Shown: piece by piece, positions 22,284 through 32,705 of the stretch
Layout of the letters: the number at the start of each line of letters is the position of its first letter
Position numbering within the stretch: the stretch's first letter is position 1
Assembly: GCA_011317545.1 (NCBI GenBank)
Contig: WUJK01000005.1
Location: forward strand, 930,001-994,000
Source: Coniella vitis
Lineage: Eukaryota > Ascomycota > Sordariomycetes > Diaporthales > Schizoparmaceae
Direction of reading: 5' to 3'
DNA length: 64,000 nucleotides
Notes under the pieces: model-generated
What the model saw: only the letters and a program-made list of their open reading frames with translations
Database searches by the model: none
What the model was told of the DNA's origin: nothing
Translations under genes and position numbers: made by a program

Positions 22284-23041
22284 AAATAACACGGACTATA
22301 AAAGAGAAGGGAGATGACGATTTGGCGCAACGGAGTGCCATGGCTGCAGAACTATTCTCAAAAAGAGACCAGCAGGGATGGTAGTCGCAAGAGAAGATCT
22401 AACGTAAAAAAAAAGGGCACCAAGGTGCAGGGTACAATAGATGAATAAAAATAAGCCAAATGAGAGCAGGATGCTGTCGCAAGTGCTATTATGCTAGGTG
22501 TTCTTGGTCGTTTGTTTGAGAGGCGTGGCCCCATCTTGTGCGCCGAGACTGACGGAGCCGCGAAGGAGATGCGACTATGTCACAGGCCATCTCAATGCAA
22601 TGAATGTTTGGGGACGAGTCAGCAGAGGCTGTTGCATGAATCCAGTCCGACATGGTTGTAGGCACACGTGGGAGTTCTGTGCCATGCACGACAACCCCCC
22701 GACCCCTGCCTGCCAGGCCTGCCTTGCTGTGTGTTAGTCAGAGCAGGCAGCCCCGGTCTCTCGGCTCCAAGCAGCCAATCACAAGCGCCATAGATGAGCT
22801 CTCACCCAGAAGAGCGCCGCGCTGCAGCGGAATCAAATTTCTCGTCGCATTGGGTCCTGTGCGAACGGTCCCGAAGCTCCATACCAGCTCCGTACTTTCC
22901 CACCTGTAATTGGCGCAAGGCTTCTTCTGACTGCTTCTTACTACTGCTCGTTTCTTCCACCGTCTTGTGATACTCATCCAACTTTTGTTTTCCTCCTTCT
23001 AACCTCTCGCCTCGACACTTCGCAAGTCACCACCAGTCAAG
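22284..23041. other. Intergenic, porin promoter
   Basis: 758 bp. An A-run (AAAAAAAAA) sits near 22406-22414 in the 3' flank of ASN. The last about 120 bp are CT-rich, and the porin start context is TCAAGATG. No gene is supported. Confidence 0.55.
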
Positions 23042-24536
23042 ATGTCTATCCCAGCTTTCTCTGACATTGCCAAGTCGGCCAACGACGTACGTGATTCTGC
23101 TCCTGTCTTGCTGTGTTTGCGGTCTTGTCTGCTCTCTGAACTGGGCGCGCGCTCCACTCTGGTGCAGGACTCAACACTTTTGGAGCGCGAGCCCAAACCA
23201 GAATGACATTGCTGGAAAATGGCTTCAATCGCTAACACGACCTTTCTGCGCATTATAGTTGCTCAACAAGGACTTCTACCACGTCTCCGCCGGTACCATC
23301 GAGGTCAAGAGCAACACCCCCAACAATGTTGCCTTCAAGGTGACTGGCAAGAGCAGCCACGAGAAGAACACCTCTGGCGCGGTACGATTACACCTCGGTC
23401 CCATCATTTTGATCAAGACGCAGCGGCACAACACGGTGCAATGGCGCGTACGAAAATGTAATCTTTTCCATGCTGGGTTGGCTGACAGTTGTGTTCCTTG
23501 ATAATTCGGTTTGCACAGGTTGAGGGAAAGTACACGGACAAGATCAACGGTAATATCAACCCGAACTTGGGCACCCAGCCTGCCGCCACGCGTCGCCGCT
23601 CGTCGCCCGTCGAGTATCGCCTCGAGATGGATGGAGGAGCGTTCCGCTAGTACCGGAACCGCGTCTATTTCAACATCTTGGCTGCCCCTCCGTCCGGATG
23701 GACACAATTGCTGATCATGGTGCATTCGCCGCAACTAGGCCTCACCGTCACCCAGTCGTGGAACACCCTGAACGCCCTCGAGACCAAGATTGAGGCTGCC
23801 GACAACGTCGCCAAGGGCCTCAAGCTGGAGGGTGCCTTCTCCTTCCTGCCCGAGTCGCAGAAGAAGGGCGCCAAGTTCAACCTGTACTTCAAGCAGCCCA
23901 AGTTCCACTTCCGCACTTTCACCGACTTGCTCAAGGGCCCCACCGCCAACGTTGATGCCGTTATCGGCCACGAGGGCTTCCTGGCCGGTGCCGCTGCTGG
24001 CTACGACGTTCAGAAGGCTGGCATCACCACCTTTGCCGCCGCTGTCGGCTTCCAGCAGCCCACCTGGACCGCTGCCGTCACTGCCACCGACAAGTGCTCC
24101 GTCTTCGCCGCCTCTTACTACCACAAGGTGAACCCTGTTGTTGAGGCTGGTGCCAAGGCTTCTTGGGACTCCAAGTCTCCTGCCAACACCGTCGGTCTCG
24201 AGGTTGCTACCAAGTACCGCATTGACCCCGTCTCGTTCGCCAAGGTACGTCTTTTCCGTCCCCCGCAGATGTTCGCGACAAACTTGCTCGGATATGACAG
24301 AAATTGACTCTTTCTACAGGGCAAGATCAACGACCGCGGTATTGCTGCCGTCTCCTACAACGTCCTCCTCCGCTCTGGCGTCACCCTAGGCGTCGGTGCC
24401 TCTTTCGATACCCAGAAGCTGGACCAGGCTACCCACAAGGTATGCGCTAAGTTGCTATTTCTGTCTTCTAATTTTGTCCATAATGCTGACCGAGTTTTTG
24501 CATCAGGTTGGTGCCAGCCTTACCTTCGAGGGCTAA
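23042..24536 (+). CDS. POR1: Mitochondrial outer-membrane porin (VDAC)
   Basis: Beta-barrel voltage-dependent anion channel that lets metabolites and ATP/ADP cross the outer mitochondrial membrane. Exons 23042-23086, 23259-23381, 23519-23549, 23739-24244, 24320-24439, 24507-24536 encode 284 residues, the normal VDAC size. The N-terminal helix reads MSIPAFSDIAKSANDLLNKD, followed by FYHVSAGTIEVKSNTPNNV, strands with alternating hydrophobicity, VKWDSKSP-like segments (KASWDSKSPANTVGLEVATKY) and the eukaryotic porin C-terminus GASLTFEG. Early introns are long for this locus (172, 137 and 189 nt), later ones about 70 nt. The third coding exon is 31 nt. The 189-nt intron (23550-23738) is GC-rich and looks exon-like in composition, but including it would break the frame. 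Confidence 0.96.
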
Positions 24537-24860
24537 GCCGGCTTCTTGTGCATGGCAGCATGTGACGGGTCACTCGTCTCTTGCTGCTCTGGATTCAGCC
24601 CTTCCCCCCTTCCAATTGCCGCCTTTTGGCCATCAGGCCCTGTATGTATAAACTCGAAGATAACTGGCTAGTATGACCAGGATTTGGGTGTAGTTGCAAC
24701 ATGATCCAGGGAGGTAGATTAAACAAGCGCACGCCTCCAAATAGATTCTCAACATTGGCTCCAAAATCCGTGTCCGTGCTAATGCGAGTCGCAATTTTTG
24801 CTGTTCCCCAATATCTGAAAATCAAGCTTCGCTCCTCTGTTTCTAACTGCAAGGCTCTCA
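24537..24860. other. Convergent 3' intergenic region
   Basis: 324 bp between the stops of porin (+) and the J-protein gene (-); presumed 3' UTRs. Nothing else seen. Confidence 0.6.
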
Positions 24861-26048
24861 TCAACGAACACCAGCAACAAGCTCCCTCTTCTCCCTACTC
24901 GGTTTCCGAGGCCCGTTCCAAGCACTCCATAGCAGATATGGCACCGAGATGGCCAAGCCCAAAACACCCAGAATAGCAAAGAAGGTCCCAACCTCGCCAA
25001 AATCACCAATGGGACCCCCCATTGCCGCTCCAGCCTCCCTCGCCATCCTTCTCGCTCGAATGGCGTCTACAGTAGCCTGTGTACGTGTGTGCGCCGCTTT
25101 GGCCTCGCTGTTGAAGTGCGGCATATCACCTGTATTTGAGGTGCCCCTCCCAAAGGGCTGCTGACCATAGCCCATCCCACCTGCACCTTCTCTTGTGCCT
25201 GCTTCCCATGCAGCGCTGTAAAAATCCCGCTCTCGGTTCGCATGATCCGATGCTGTCCTGGCCCCTGCTCCTCCGCCCGTGGATTCTTCATGCGCCTTAC
25301 TCCGCTTATCACTATAAGCGCCCCATCCTCCAGAGCGGTAAAAAGAAGGCGGGGGCCCGCGAAAAGTGCCCCTGCGGCGGGAAAGACCTGAAGCGGGGCG
25401 GGCACCTGCGGGGCCTGCGGAAGAGGTGGAGGAGTAGCTTCCGCGGTGATGGTGCAGGCCCGAAGAAGAAGAGGAGGAGGCGCGCTGGTCGTGCAGACGG
25501 AGGACATCGCGGTCGTATTTTGCGCGTCGGTCGGGCGAGGAGAGGACGTTGTAGGCTTCGCTTATGCGCATGAAGCGGCGGGGGGCGTGCGGGTCGGAGC
25601 GGTTGTGGTCGGGGTGGTGGGCTTTGGAAAGGGAGTAGAAGGATCTGTTGTGAATTTGTGGGCATTTATGTAAGTATACAGTATGAGTCTATACCTGTGA
25701 ATAGATATCAACAAGGAAAAGGAGAAAGGAGTGACTCTTTATGGGTGGTTGGTGGTGTTGGTGTTGGCGTTGGGTACTCGCGTACTTTTTAATATCCTGT
25801 GGTGAGGCATTCGTATGTACGTTGAGAGCCTCATAGTGATTTCCGCTGTCGAGATCACAAAGGGGAGGGGAGGCGTGGAAGAACCGTCTACGGTCACGGC
25901 CACAGCAGTGGAAAGAGAAGGCATTGCTGTGGCTGCTGTTGTTGTTCTTGGTGATGACGGTGAAGGTGGACGAGGTAATGGAAGCAGTTGTGGATGCGGA
26001 TTGCTTGACGTGCAAGGCTGCACCCAACGAAGAGAGGCGGACGGGCAT
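24861..26048 (-). CDS. Membrane-anchored DnaJ-domain protein, probably mitochondrial
   Basis: Exons 26048-25786 and 25644-24861, phase-consistent, encode 348 residues. After a Ser/Thr/His-rich, mostly uncharged N-terminus with RDRRRFFHAS (a possible presequence cleavage region) comes a J domain at about residues 69-133: HYEALNVHTNASPQDIKK, SFYSLSKAHHPDHN with the HPD motif at 98-100, and FMRISEAYNVLSSPDRRAKY. The J domain stimulates Hsp70 ATPase. The middle is Ser/Gly/Arg-rich and disordered; a single hydrophobic segment close to the C-terminus (GTFFAILGVLGLAISVPYLL) is followed by a short basic tail, so it is likely tail-anchored. The J-domain intron falls between helices I and II. It resembles the small mitochondrial J proteins of fungi, but a specific partner is not evident from sequence. 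Confidence 0.88.
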
Positions 26049-26514
26049 CCTATCTCATCTAATCCCGACCTGCGGGACTTGTATATTTGATGGCTTGTGG
26101 GTTATCGAAGGAAGCAGAGTGGATGAGACGAAGAACAGAGAGCCAATTTCTGCCTCAACCCGGACGTTGGCTGCGGATATCTTGACTGGCTGGCTGTCTG
26201 TATCTTGCTGGCTCGTGTCTCTCTTCTTTTCAGTCTTTACCTCCTGCCAGTCTATGCGCGCACTCAAATACCAAGGCCACGTCAAGGAAGGGTCCATTAG
26301 GATCGATCAACGATGCGATATAGGAAGTCTAGGTGGATGTGTGCATAATACGTGAAGGGTTATTAGAGATGTTTCGATAATGAATTTGAGAATCGTTCTT
26401 GCAATAGGTCGACGACATCGGAACCAGGGCGTGACATCATTCAACTGTAAGGCGACGGAGGGGGCGTGTGTGCATACAGCGTGTGCAGTGGCCGTACTCT
26501 CTTGGTTCTTTGCT

Positions 26515-26515
<1 letters not shown>

Positions 26516-26564
<49 letters not shown>
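26516..26564. repeat. 49-nt T homopolymer
   Basis: Uninterrupted T run on the plus strand, the longest in the window, between the J-protein and MAP2 genes. Could be a slippage-prone microsatellite or the tail of an old retroposed sequence read from the opposite strand; no flanking target-site duplication is obvious. Confidence 0.95.
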
Positions 26565-26683
26565 CTCTCCCATTGTCCGGACAATTGGGAGGTCCACTGT
26601 CTGTTGATTGACCCCGCAGCGAAGTCACAGTTGTTGCTTTGGGCAGTTTGGCAGGGAAGGCTGCCTAAGCAGCAAGCATATGC

Positions 26684-26779
26684 TAGGCTGCTGGCCACTG
26701 GCTGCGGGCTGCTGGCTGCTGGCTGCACAGGGCTGCTGGCTGCTGGCTGCTGGCTGCACAGGGCTGTACAGGGCTGTTG
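26684..26779. repeat. Imperfect GGCTGCT minisatellite
   Basis: About a dozen tandem or near-tandem copies of a GGCTGCT-like unit interspersed with GGCTGCACAG variants, about 130 bp upstream of the MAP2 start. Confidence 0.85.
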
Positions 26780-26909
26780 GGTGGGCAGAAGTGGGGTCCG
26801 ATCTTTCTCTATGAAAGAAGCCCAGTACATAACTTTTCTGCTCTCTCGAAACTGTTCCTTGCTTTCTTGCCTTCTTGCCAAAGCATTGCTTGCCAAAGTT
26901 TATTGCAAC

Positions 26910-28505
26910 ATGGCTGCAACGGCTCCTACAGAAGAGCTGGACAAGCTCACAGGTCTGTCGTCTCCTTCTTTTGCGCCGTCTCTCCCACTTGCCTTAGCTT
27001 CCTGTCGACAGTAGCATTATGCTTCCGCGTGAGGCTGCAAAACCAGAGAATCACATGTCTAACCCAAAAGTTGAATAGTGCAGGACGCTGCTGCCACAAA
27101 CCAAGCAGCTCCCGTATCCAACGGCGATGGCGAAGCGGACAGCGATGCAGGTTCAGAGGATGAAGGTGACGACACCAACGCAGCAGCCGTAACAGGTGCT
27201 GCCAAAAAGAAGAAGAAGAACAAGAAGAAGAAGAAGAAGAAGAAGGCCACCACCCAGTCCGACCCACCACGCGTGCTCATTTCTCAGCTCTTTCCCAACA
27301 ACACATACCCGCACGGTGAAGAGGTGCCATATAAGACGGCCACTTCCAGCGACGAGAACCTTGCGCGCACGACAAACGAGGAGAAGCGTTACCTGAGCAA
27401 CATGGACGACGATTTCCTCAGCGACTACCGCCAAGCTGCTGAGACGCACAGGCAGGTGCGCCAGTGGGCTCGCAACTGGATCCAGCCGGGCATGGGCCTC
27501 ACTGAGATTGCAAACGGGATCGAGGACAGTGTGCGCGCGCTGGTGGGCCACCAGGGCTTGGAAGAGGGGGATGCCATCAAAGCTGGCATGGGATTCCCTC
27601 TGGGCCTGAACTTGAACGACATTGCGGCACACTACTCGCCTAACGCAGGCAATAAGCAGGTCTTTGGCCAAGACGACGTCATCAAAATTGATATTGGTGT
27701 GCACGTTAATGGTCGTATTGTCGACAGCGCCTTTACCATGGCATTCGAGCCCAAGTACGACCCGTTGCTGGAGGCAGTTCGGGCTGCTACCGACACGGGT
27801 GTCAGAGAGGCGGGTATCGATGCTCGCCTCGGTGAGATTGGCGGCGCCATCCAAGAGACGATGGAGAGCTACGAGATTGAGCTTAACGGCAAAACATACC
27901 CCATCAAGTCGATTCGCAACTTGTGCGGCCACACAATCCACCCTTATAGCATCCACGGCGACAAGAGCGTGCCCATCGTCAAGAGCAACGACCAGACAAA
28001 GATGGAAGCGGGCGACGTGTTCGCTATCGAGACATTTGGTAGTACCGGAAACGGCTACGTGGTAGACCAGGGCGAGGTGTCGCACTATGCATTGATGGCG
28101 GACCCGCCAAAGGTGGATTTGAGACTGTCCTCGGCCAAGTCACTTCTCAGCACGATCAAGAAGAACTTCGGTACTCTGCCGTGGTGCCGCAGATATTTGG
28201 ACCGCATTGGCTGTGAGAAGTATCTGCTCGGGGTGAGTTTCTGCTTCTTTCCAGTGCTTACGATTGGGACGTGACAACTCAATACGGTTTTAGCTCAACA
28301 ACCTTGTCAACAATGGCATCGTTCAAGATTACCCACCACTGGTCGACAAGAAGGGCTCTTACACGGCCCAATTCGAACATGTGAGTAGCCACGCCTGCTT
28401 TTATCACTGGATCCCGCCAATTGCAAACACTGACTGATAAATGTCCAGACCATCTTGCTCAGGGAGAACTGCAAGGAGATCATCAGCAGGGGAGACGACT
28501 TCTAA
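26910..28505 (+). CDS. MAP2: Methionine aminopeptidase 2
   Basis: Removes initiator methionine from nascent proteins; metal-dependent M24 peptidase of the cytosol, usually ribosome-associated. Exons 26910-26952, 27079-28232, 28294-28380 and 28449-28505 give 446 residues. The N-terminal extension is acidic then strongly basic (a run of Lys at about residues 55-70), the type-2 feature. The catalytic domain shows the fumagillin-reactive His in AAHYSPN, metal ligands in [16 protein letters not shown] (two Asp), CGHTIHPY (His), [10 protein letters not shown] (Glu) and the last Glu in QFEHTILLRE. A tandem acceptor (TAG|TGCAG|GAC) precedes exon 2; only the first AG keeps frame. The family's long insert (about 60 residues) between the metal ligands and the C-terminus is present, confirming type 2. 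Confidence 0.96.
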
Positions 28506-29825
28506 AGTGGAACATGTCTAAAGATCTCACATGTAGGTTATTGGACTATATCACGATAACAACGAATCAGATTAAACTACACAATCCGACTCTTACCATG
28601 TACATATCATCAGTCTCGCTCTGTAAAAAGGTCAATGCAGCACCAATGATTACTTAAGTAGAGTATCCCGACCAGCCAAATACTGAATGAAATCAACAGA
28701 GCAAGCCACCTACGCAAATTGGCAAAAACACGATGGCTTCATTCGGTAACGAGTCCGACGGAAGAGGCAAAATGAATTGTTGATCGATCGAAGGCGCTAG
28801 ACCCTAGCGATCGTTGCCAGCCTGCCAAGAGCCACACAAAACAATCTCTGAACCGTCAGCGACGTCAAGTCGGCGAGCAGAACAGGCTGGCAGAGGGTCG
28901 CCACTCCGGGTGAGCGGCGAGCATGATGCGCAATCACGGCAGTAGAGCGGGTAGAAGGATCGGGTGGTCGGGGAGCAAGCCGGGCAGCACGAGCACCATG
29001 GTGCCCCTGTCTTCTCCGGCTTTGAGAACGAGCTACGTAGAAGCAGGACAAGGGTTGCAAGAACAAGTCGGCCGGCCGATCACGCCCATCGGTGGGGGCG
29101 AAGGCGGTGGCAACAGAGTTTGACAGGGGTGACTCTGCTAGCGGCAGAAGGACAGAAGAATTTTTGTCACCAAGCAAAGCACTAGGCGTTTCCATGTGCC
29201 ATAACAGCTTCCAGTATCTCTCAAACCAGATTTTGTTAGTGATCAGACCGAGAGAGGGCCTAGCCCCACGTTTGAACCCCAGCTTTCACGATTACTCCCC
29301 GGAACTGCTTGGCGCTGATTGGCCAGGCTGAGTGATTCCGATAAGATTTCGTTACCCGCGTTGAGCAAGAAGAGAAAAACTGACCAATACCTGGGTACCC
29401 ACCCTTAAACCGCGCATCTTTTACATATGAATGCTCCTCTCTTTTTCTCCCCTCCACATTTTCCATCTCGAAATACTCAACCAAACCATCGGCACACTCT
29501 GCCCAACGACTTTCTTTAATCCGCAATCTGTTACTGCATAGAACTTGGGCTCTTTCCATCATTGATCGTCAGCCCCGTCTTTAGGAAAGATCGCAGCTGC
29601 CATTTGAAAACACTACCGGACACGACAGCGACATCCATCGATTCCCGGTTGCGGGCGCGGAAACTTTTTTTGCTCCAAAACCCGAGTCTTATCTCCAGCA
29701 AAAGCGTCGGATCGCCCGCTTCTAGTGTCTGTTCAACGCACGCGACACAACCAACCAAGCAAACTCACCTACAAACCATCTTTTTCTCGTTCGTCTATCT
29801 GCGTCTCCCACCACACACAGTCATT
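28506..29825. other. Intergenic
   Basis: 1.3 kb. A 132-residue open frame on the minus strand (29195-28797) lacks family resemblance and is not accepted. The last about 380 bp are CT/CA-rich and serve as promoter and leader of the Ups2-like gene. Confidence 0.55.
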
Positions 29826-30410
29826 ATGAAGGTCTTCAGCAGCTCGCACACCTTCGACTACTCCTGGGAGGAGGTCTCAACCGCCAACTGGCGCAAGTAC
29901 TGCCCCTGGAATCACAAGTCCACCCACGTCGTTTCTGTTGATACCCTCGCCCGCCACGTTGACCCCGCGACCGGCATTCTGCGCACCGAGCGCCTCATCA
30001 CCTGCAAGCAATCTGCCCCTGAATGGATCAAGTCCCTGATTGGCGTCGGCGACGAGTCACACGTATTTGAAGCCTCTTATGTCGACCCCACGAACCGCAC
30101 CGTCACCATGGTCTCGTGGAATCTGACCTGGAGCAATGTCCTCAACTGCCAGGAGACGGTCGTCTACCGGCCCGTCAACGGCGGCGCGCAAACAGCTTTT
30201 GAGCAAGAGGCGCGGATCACAGCCCTTTGCGGTGGCTGGCAGCGCATCAAGAACAAGATTGAGGACTTCTCCGTCAGCCGCTTCCGTGACAATGCCATCA
30301 AGGGCAAGGAGGGATTCGAGGCCGTGCTGGCCATGAGCAGGAGGGTGTTCGCCGAGGAGAGGGAGCGTGAAAAGCTCGGAAGTGAGGCCGTCCTTGCTGT
30401 TGCAGCATAA
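29826..30410 (+). CDS. PRELI/MSF1-domain protein, Ups2/Ups3-like
   Basis: Intronless gene of 194 residues made almost wholly of a PRELI/MSF1 domain, the intermembrane-space lipid-transfer fold that works with Mdm35 to shuttle phosphatidic acid (Ups1) or phosphatidylserine (Ups2) between mitochondrial membranes. It begins MKVFSSSHTFDYSWEEVSTA, then ANWRKYCPWNHKSTHVVSVD, RTERLITCKQSAPEWIKSLI, and DFSVSRFRDNAIKGKEGFE. The RLITCKQ and IEDFSVSRF segments match the Ups2/Ups3 (slowmo) branch better than Ups1, from recalled sequences. No cleavable presequence is needed in this family. Branch assignment is inference; the domain is clear. Confidence 0.92.
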   Translation: MKVFSSSHTFDYSWEEVSTANWRKYCPWNHKSTHVVSVDTLARHVDPATGILRTERLITCKQSAPEWIKSLIGVGDESHVFEASYVDPTNRTVTMVSWNLTWSNVLNCQETVVYRPVNGGAQTAFEQEARITALCGGWQRIKNKIEDFSVSRFRDNAIKGKEGFEAVLAMSRRVFAEEREREKLGSEAVLAVAA

Positions 30411-31044
30411 GAACAGCATTGGATTGGACACACAAAGCAAGATGTTTGCACACGCAAATACCTGCCAATCACCTCACTACAGCCGCTTGTCGGCGATGAT
30501 GACCTGGGCTGTGGCTTTCATTCACACAAGTCTGCTCATCAACCCCGGTCATTGTCAAAGATGCTACGACACGCACACGATTCCTCCTTCTTTGTGATTT
30601 ATCCTCACACAGCATAGCGTTTGAACTTTTTTCGGGGCGCAAGCACAAAAACTTAAAATAACGGGGCGGGGGACTATTACAACTAGAGCGATTTTCTGTT
30701 CTTACAAGCCAAAGCGGGGGCACATACACGGCGTTTAACGGACCGACCTCGGGAGAGGTCAACACCAAAACAAGAGGTTCTTGACTGTTGTTTGACTACT
30801 ACACTTTTACACGATCGCCTTGAATGTGCTTGATCGATTGACGGAAGGGAGACATGCATAGATGATAGAACGATATCCTAATCAGATATACACACACTCA
30901 ACTCGAGTGCTTCTTAATTGCTTGTACCTGGCATCCTGTGACCTATTCGTGTACCTCGACCGGGATTGTGTGATCTACAACAAGTGAATCAACATGCACC
31001 GCTCAAAGTCAAGAAGGGTATGTGCTCCATTACTCATTTACACT
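30411..31044. other. Convergent 3' intergenic region
   Basis: 634 bp between the Ups2-like stop (+) and the stop of the small unknown gene (-). Short frames only; nothing supported. Confidence 0.55.
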
Positions 31045-31796
31045 TCACGATTGACCCTGATCTATCCTCTGTATACACCTGGCCTCATACGTCTTCAGTA
31101 CGCTCTTTACTTCTGCATCCAGTCCTTGCGCCGCATCCTCGCCGCCCTCGAACACTTTTCCAATGAAAGCAACAGCCTCATTGTAGCGCTTGTAAAAGTA
31201 CAGTTCCTCCACAGCGTGCAGAATCTCTTGTCCTTCTTGCTTGGATATTTTGCGCTGGGCTAAGGGTACTTGCACAGTTTGCCATATCTGGTTTACAGAC
31301 AGGGGAGGTTTAAAGTCAGCAGTGGAAGAAGAAGAAGAGAGAAAAAAGATAGAAAACAAGAGAGAAAAAAACCAAACGATTTGATCACGTGGCCATAAGT
31401 AGCAAATGACACTTCAATTGCTATGTACCATTCTCTTTGGTGTCTGCAATGCCACCAACGAGATAAGAAAAAGTGCAATCAAACATTTTATGCAGCTCGC
31501 ACATGGTAGCACGCACTCTGTCTAATATGTTGGGGAGGAAAGAAAAGGAGAAAAAGGAGAAAGAAGAAGTAACACAGAGAGTCAACAATTCGTGTGTTTG
31601 CACATACCTCGCCATTCTCGACTTTTGCGCGGTATGCCTCCTTGACAGCTTGGAATTCTTGTTCCGTTTGTCCCGTGCGGTCGCGTGGCGCCGCTGCTGC
31701 TGCTGCTGCTACGCCGCCAGAGCCGGACTGTGTCTCGTCTTCAGACTCGGAAAGGGAGATTGCGAAGAGGCCTGAGTCGAGAGCTTCGTCGGACAT
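31045..31796 (-). CDS. Small unrecognised conserved-looking protein
   Basis: Two exons, 31796-31608 and 31287-31045, phase 0, giving 143 residues; the intron (31607-31288, 320 nt) is long for this window. The N-terminus is acidic and low complexity (SLSESEDE, then an Ala run), followed by a helical block: FQAVKEAYRAKVENGEIWQT, KQEGQEILHAVEELYFYKRY, NEAVAFIGKVFEG. The repeated aromatic/Leu helix-pair pattern resembles tetratricopeptide-like helices, but there is no full repeat. I recall similar short unannotated fungal proteins but cannot name a family. The join is supported because both exon ends keep the helical block continuous. Confidence 0.72.
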
Positions 31797-32705
31797 TGTT
31801 GTGTTTTTCTTTGCTTCGCGTCGAATCGGCGAGCCAGTTGGGGAGAGGGACAGGGTAGCACTGGCGACTGGTACCGTTGATAAGGCCAAGATGAGTAATG
31901 AATGACTCGACTACAGCACCAGCGTTTTCTTGGTATATTTAGGGCGTCGACTTTGTTTCCAGAGCGTGAGAGGGTTTGATTTTCCAAGATGACTTTTGCG
32001 AATCGCTAAGAGAAGGGTGGTAGTTTTTTCAGGAAAGATGGAATGGTTTTTTTCCCTCTCCCTTCTCCCTTACTTTTTGTCGTTTAATGCCTTGAATATT
32101 GTCGGTTGTTGGATGTATAGAGGAAGCATTCACGATGTTCAGTTAATGTGCCCCAGCTCGTCAATATGAATTTCGACGTTCTTTTGTCGTTTTTTTTTTT
32201 TTTTTTTTCCTTTTTTTCCCTTCTTTTACCGCTTTGGGCAAGGAACGGGGGTTTGCTGTCGTGGGGTTCCTTTGAGAGGGGGCGGCAGAGCGCCGAAACG
32301 CTGCGATCAAACCCCTGTCATGTCAAGCAAAGCCAAAATCTGAGAGACAAAAGGGTGTCCGTTGATGTTGCTTAGTGGAGAGGGTCGTGTGGGGCCTATT
32401 GACGTCTTGCTGGGAGATGTTGGCATACACAAAACTACAAACTACACTCATCCTCACCTTTCTTCAAACTCATTACCTTAGCTATTTTTGCAGCATAGCT
32501 CTTTTTGATTTGCAGAGTTCCTAAAGCGCCTTGCTCTCCTGCTGCGCAACAACTGAACAGAGAGCCCTGTCTTGTCATACTCCAACCTCACCCACTGTGC
32601 CTTTTATCCATCGTTGCATCAGCTTCATTGGAGGCTTTGGTTTACCGCTCCACCCGAAATTCTTTTATTTTCTTGCCCTGGTCGAGACATAGAAAAGAGT
32701 AGAAG
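31797..32705. other. Divergent promoter region
   Basis: 909 bp between the small unknown gene (-) and the P-loop kinase gene (+). Contains a 19-nt T run at 32190-32208 followed by a further T/C stretch. No gene is seen. Confidence 0.55.

Larger units (their letters stand above)
26049..26909. other. Divergent promoter region with simple repeats
   Basis: 861 bp between the J-protein gene (-) and MAP2 (+). It contains a 49-nt T run and an imperfect GGCTGCT repeat (listed separately). No gene is supported; the open frames across it are produced by the homopolymer and repeat. Confidence 0.6.

Noticed and set aside
26466..27014. Open frame spanning the T run and GGCTGCT repeat
   Set aside because: Poly-Phe and repeat-derived residues; it overlaps the MAP2 first exon in another frame.
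27153..28085. 310-residue frame opposite MAP2
   Set aside because: Antisense shadow of a strongly biased coding exon; includes poly-Leu from the reversed Lys run.
28797..29195. 132-residue minus-strand ORF between MAP2 and the Ups2-like gene
   Set aside because: No conserved motif, no splice partners, and unusual composition.
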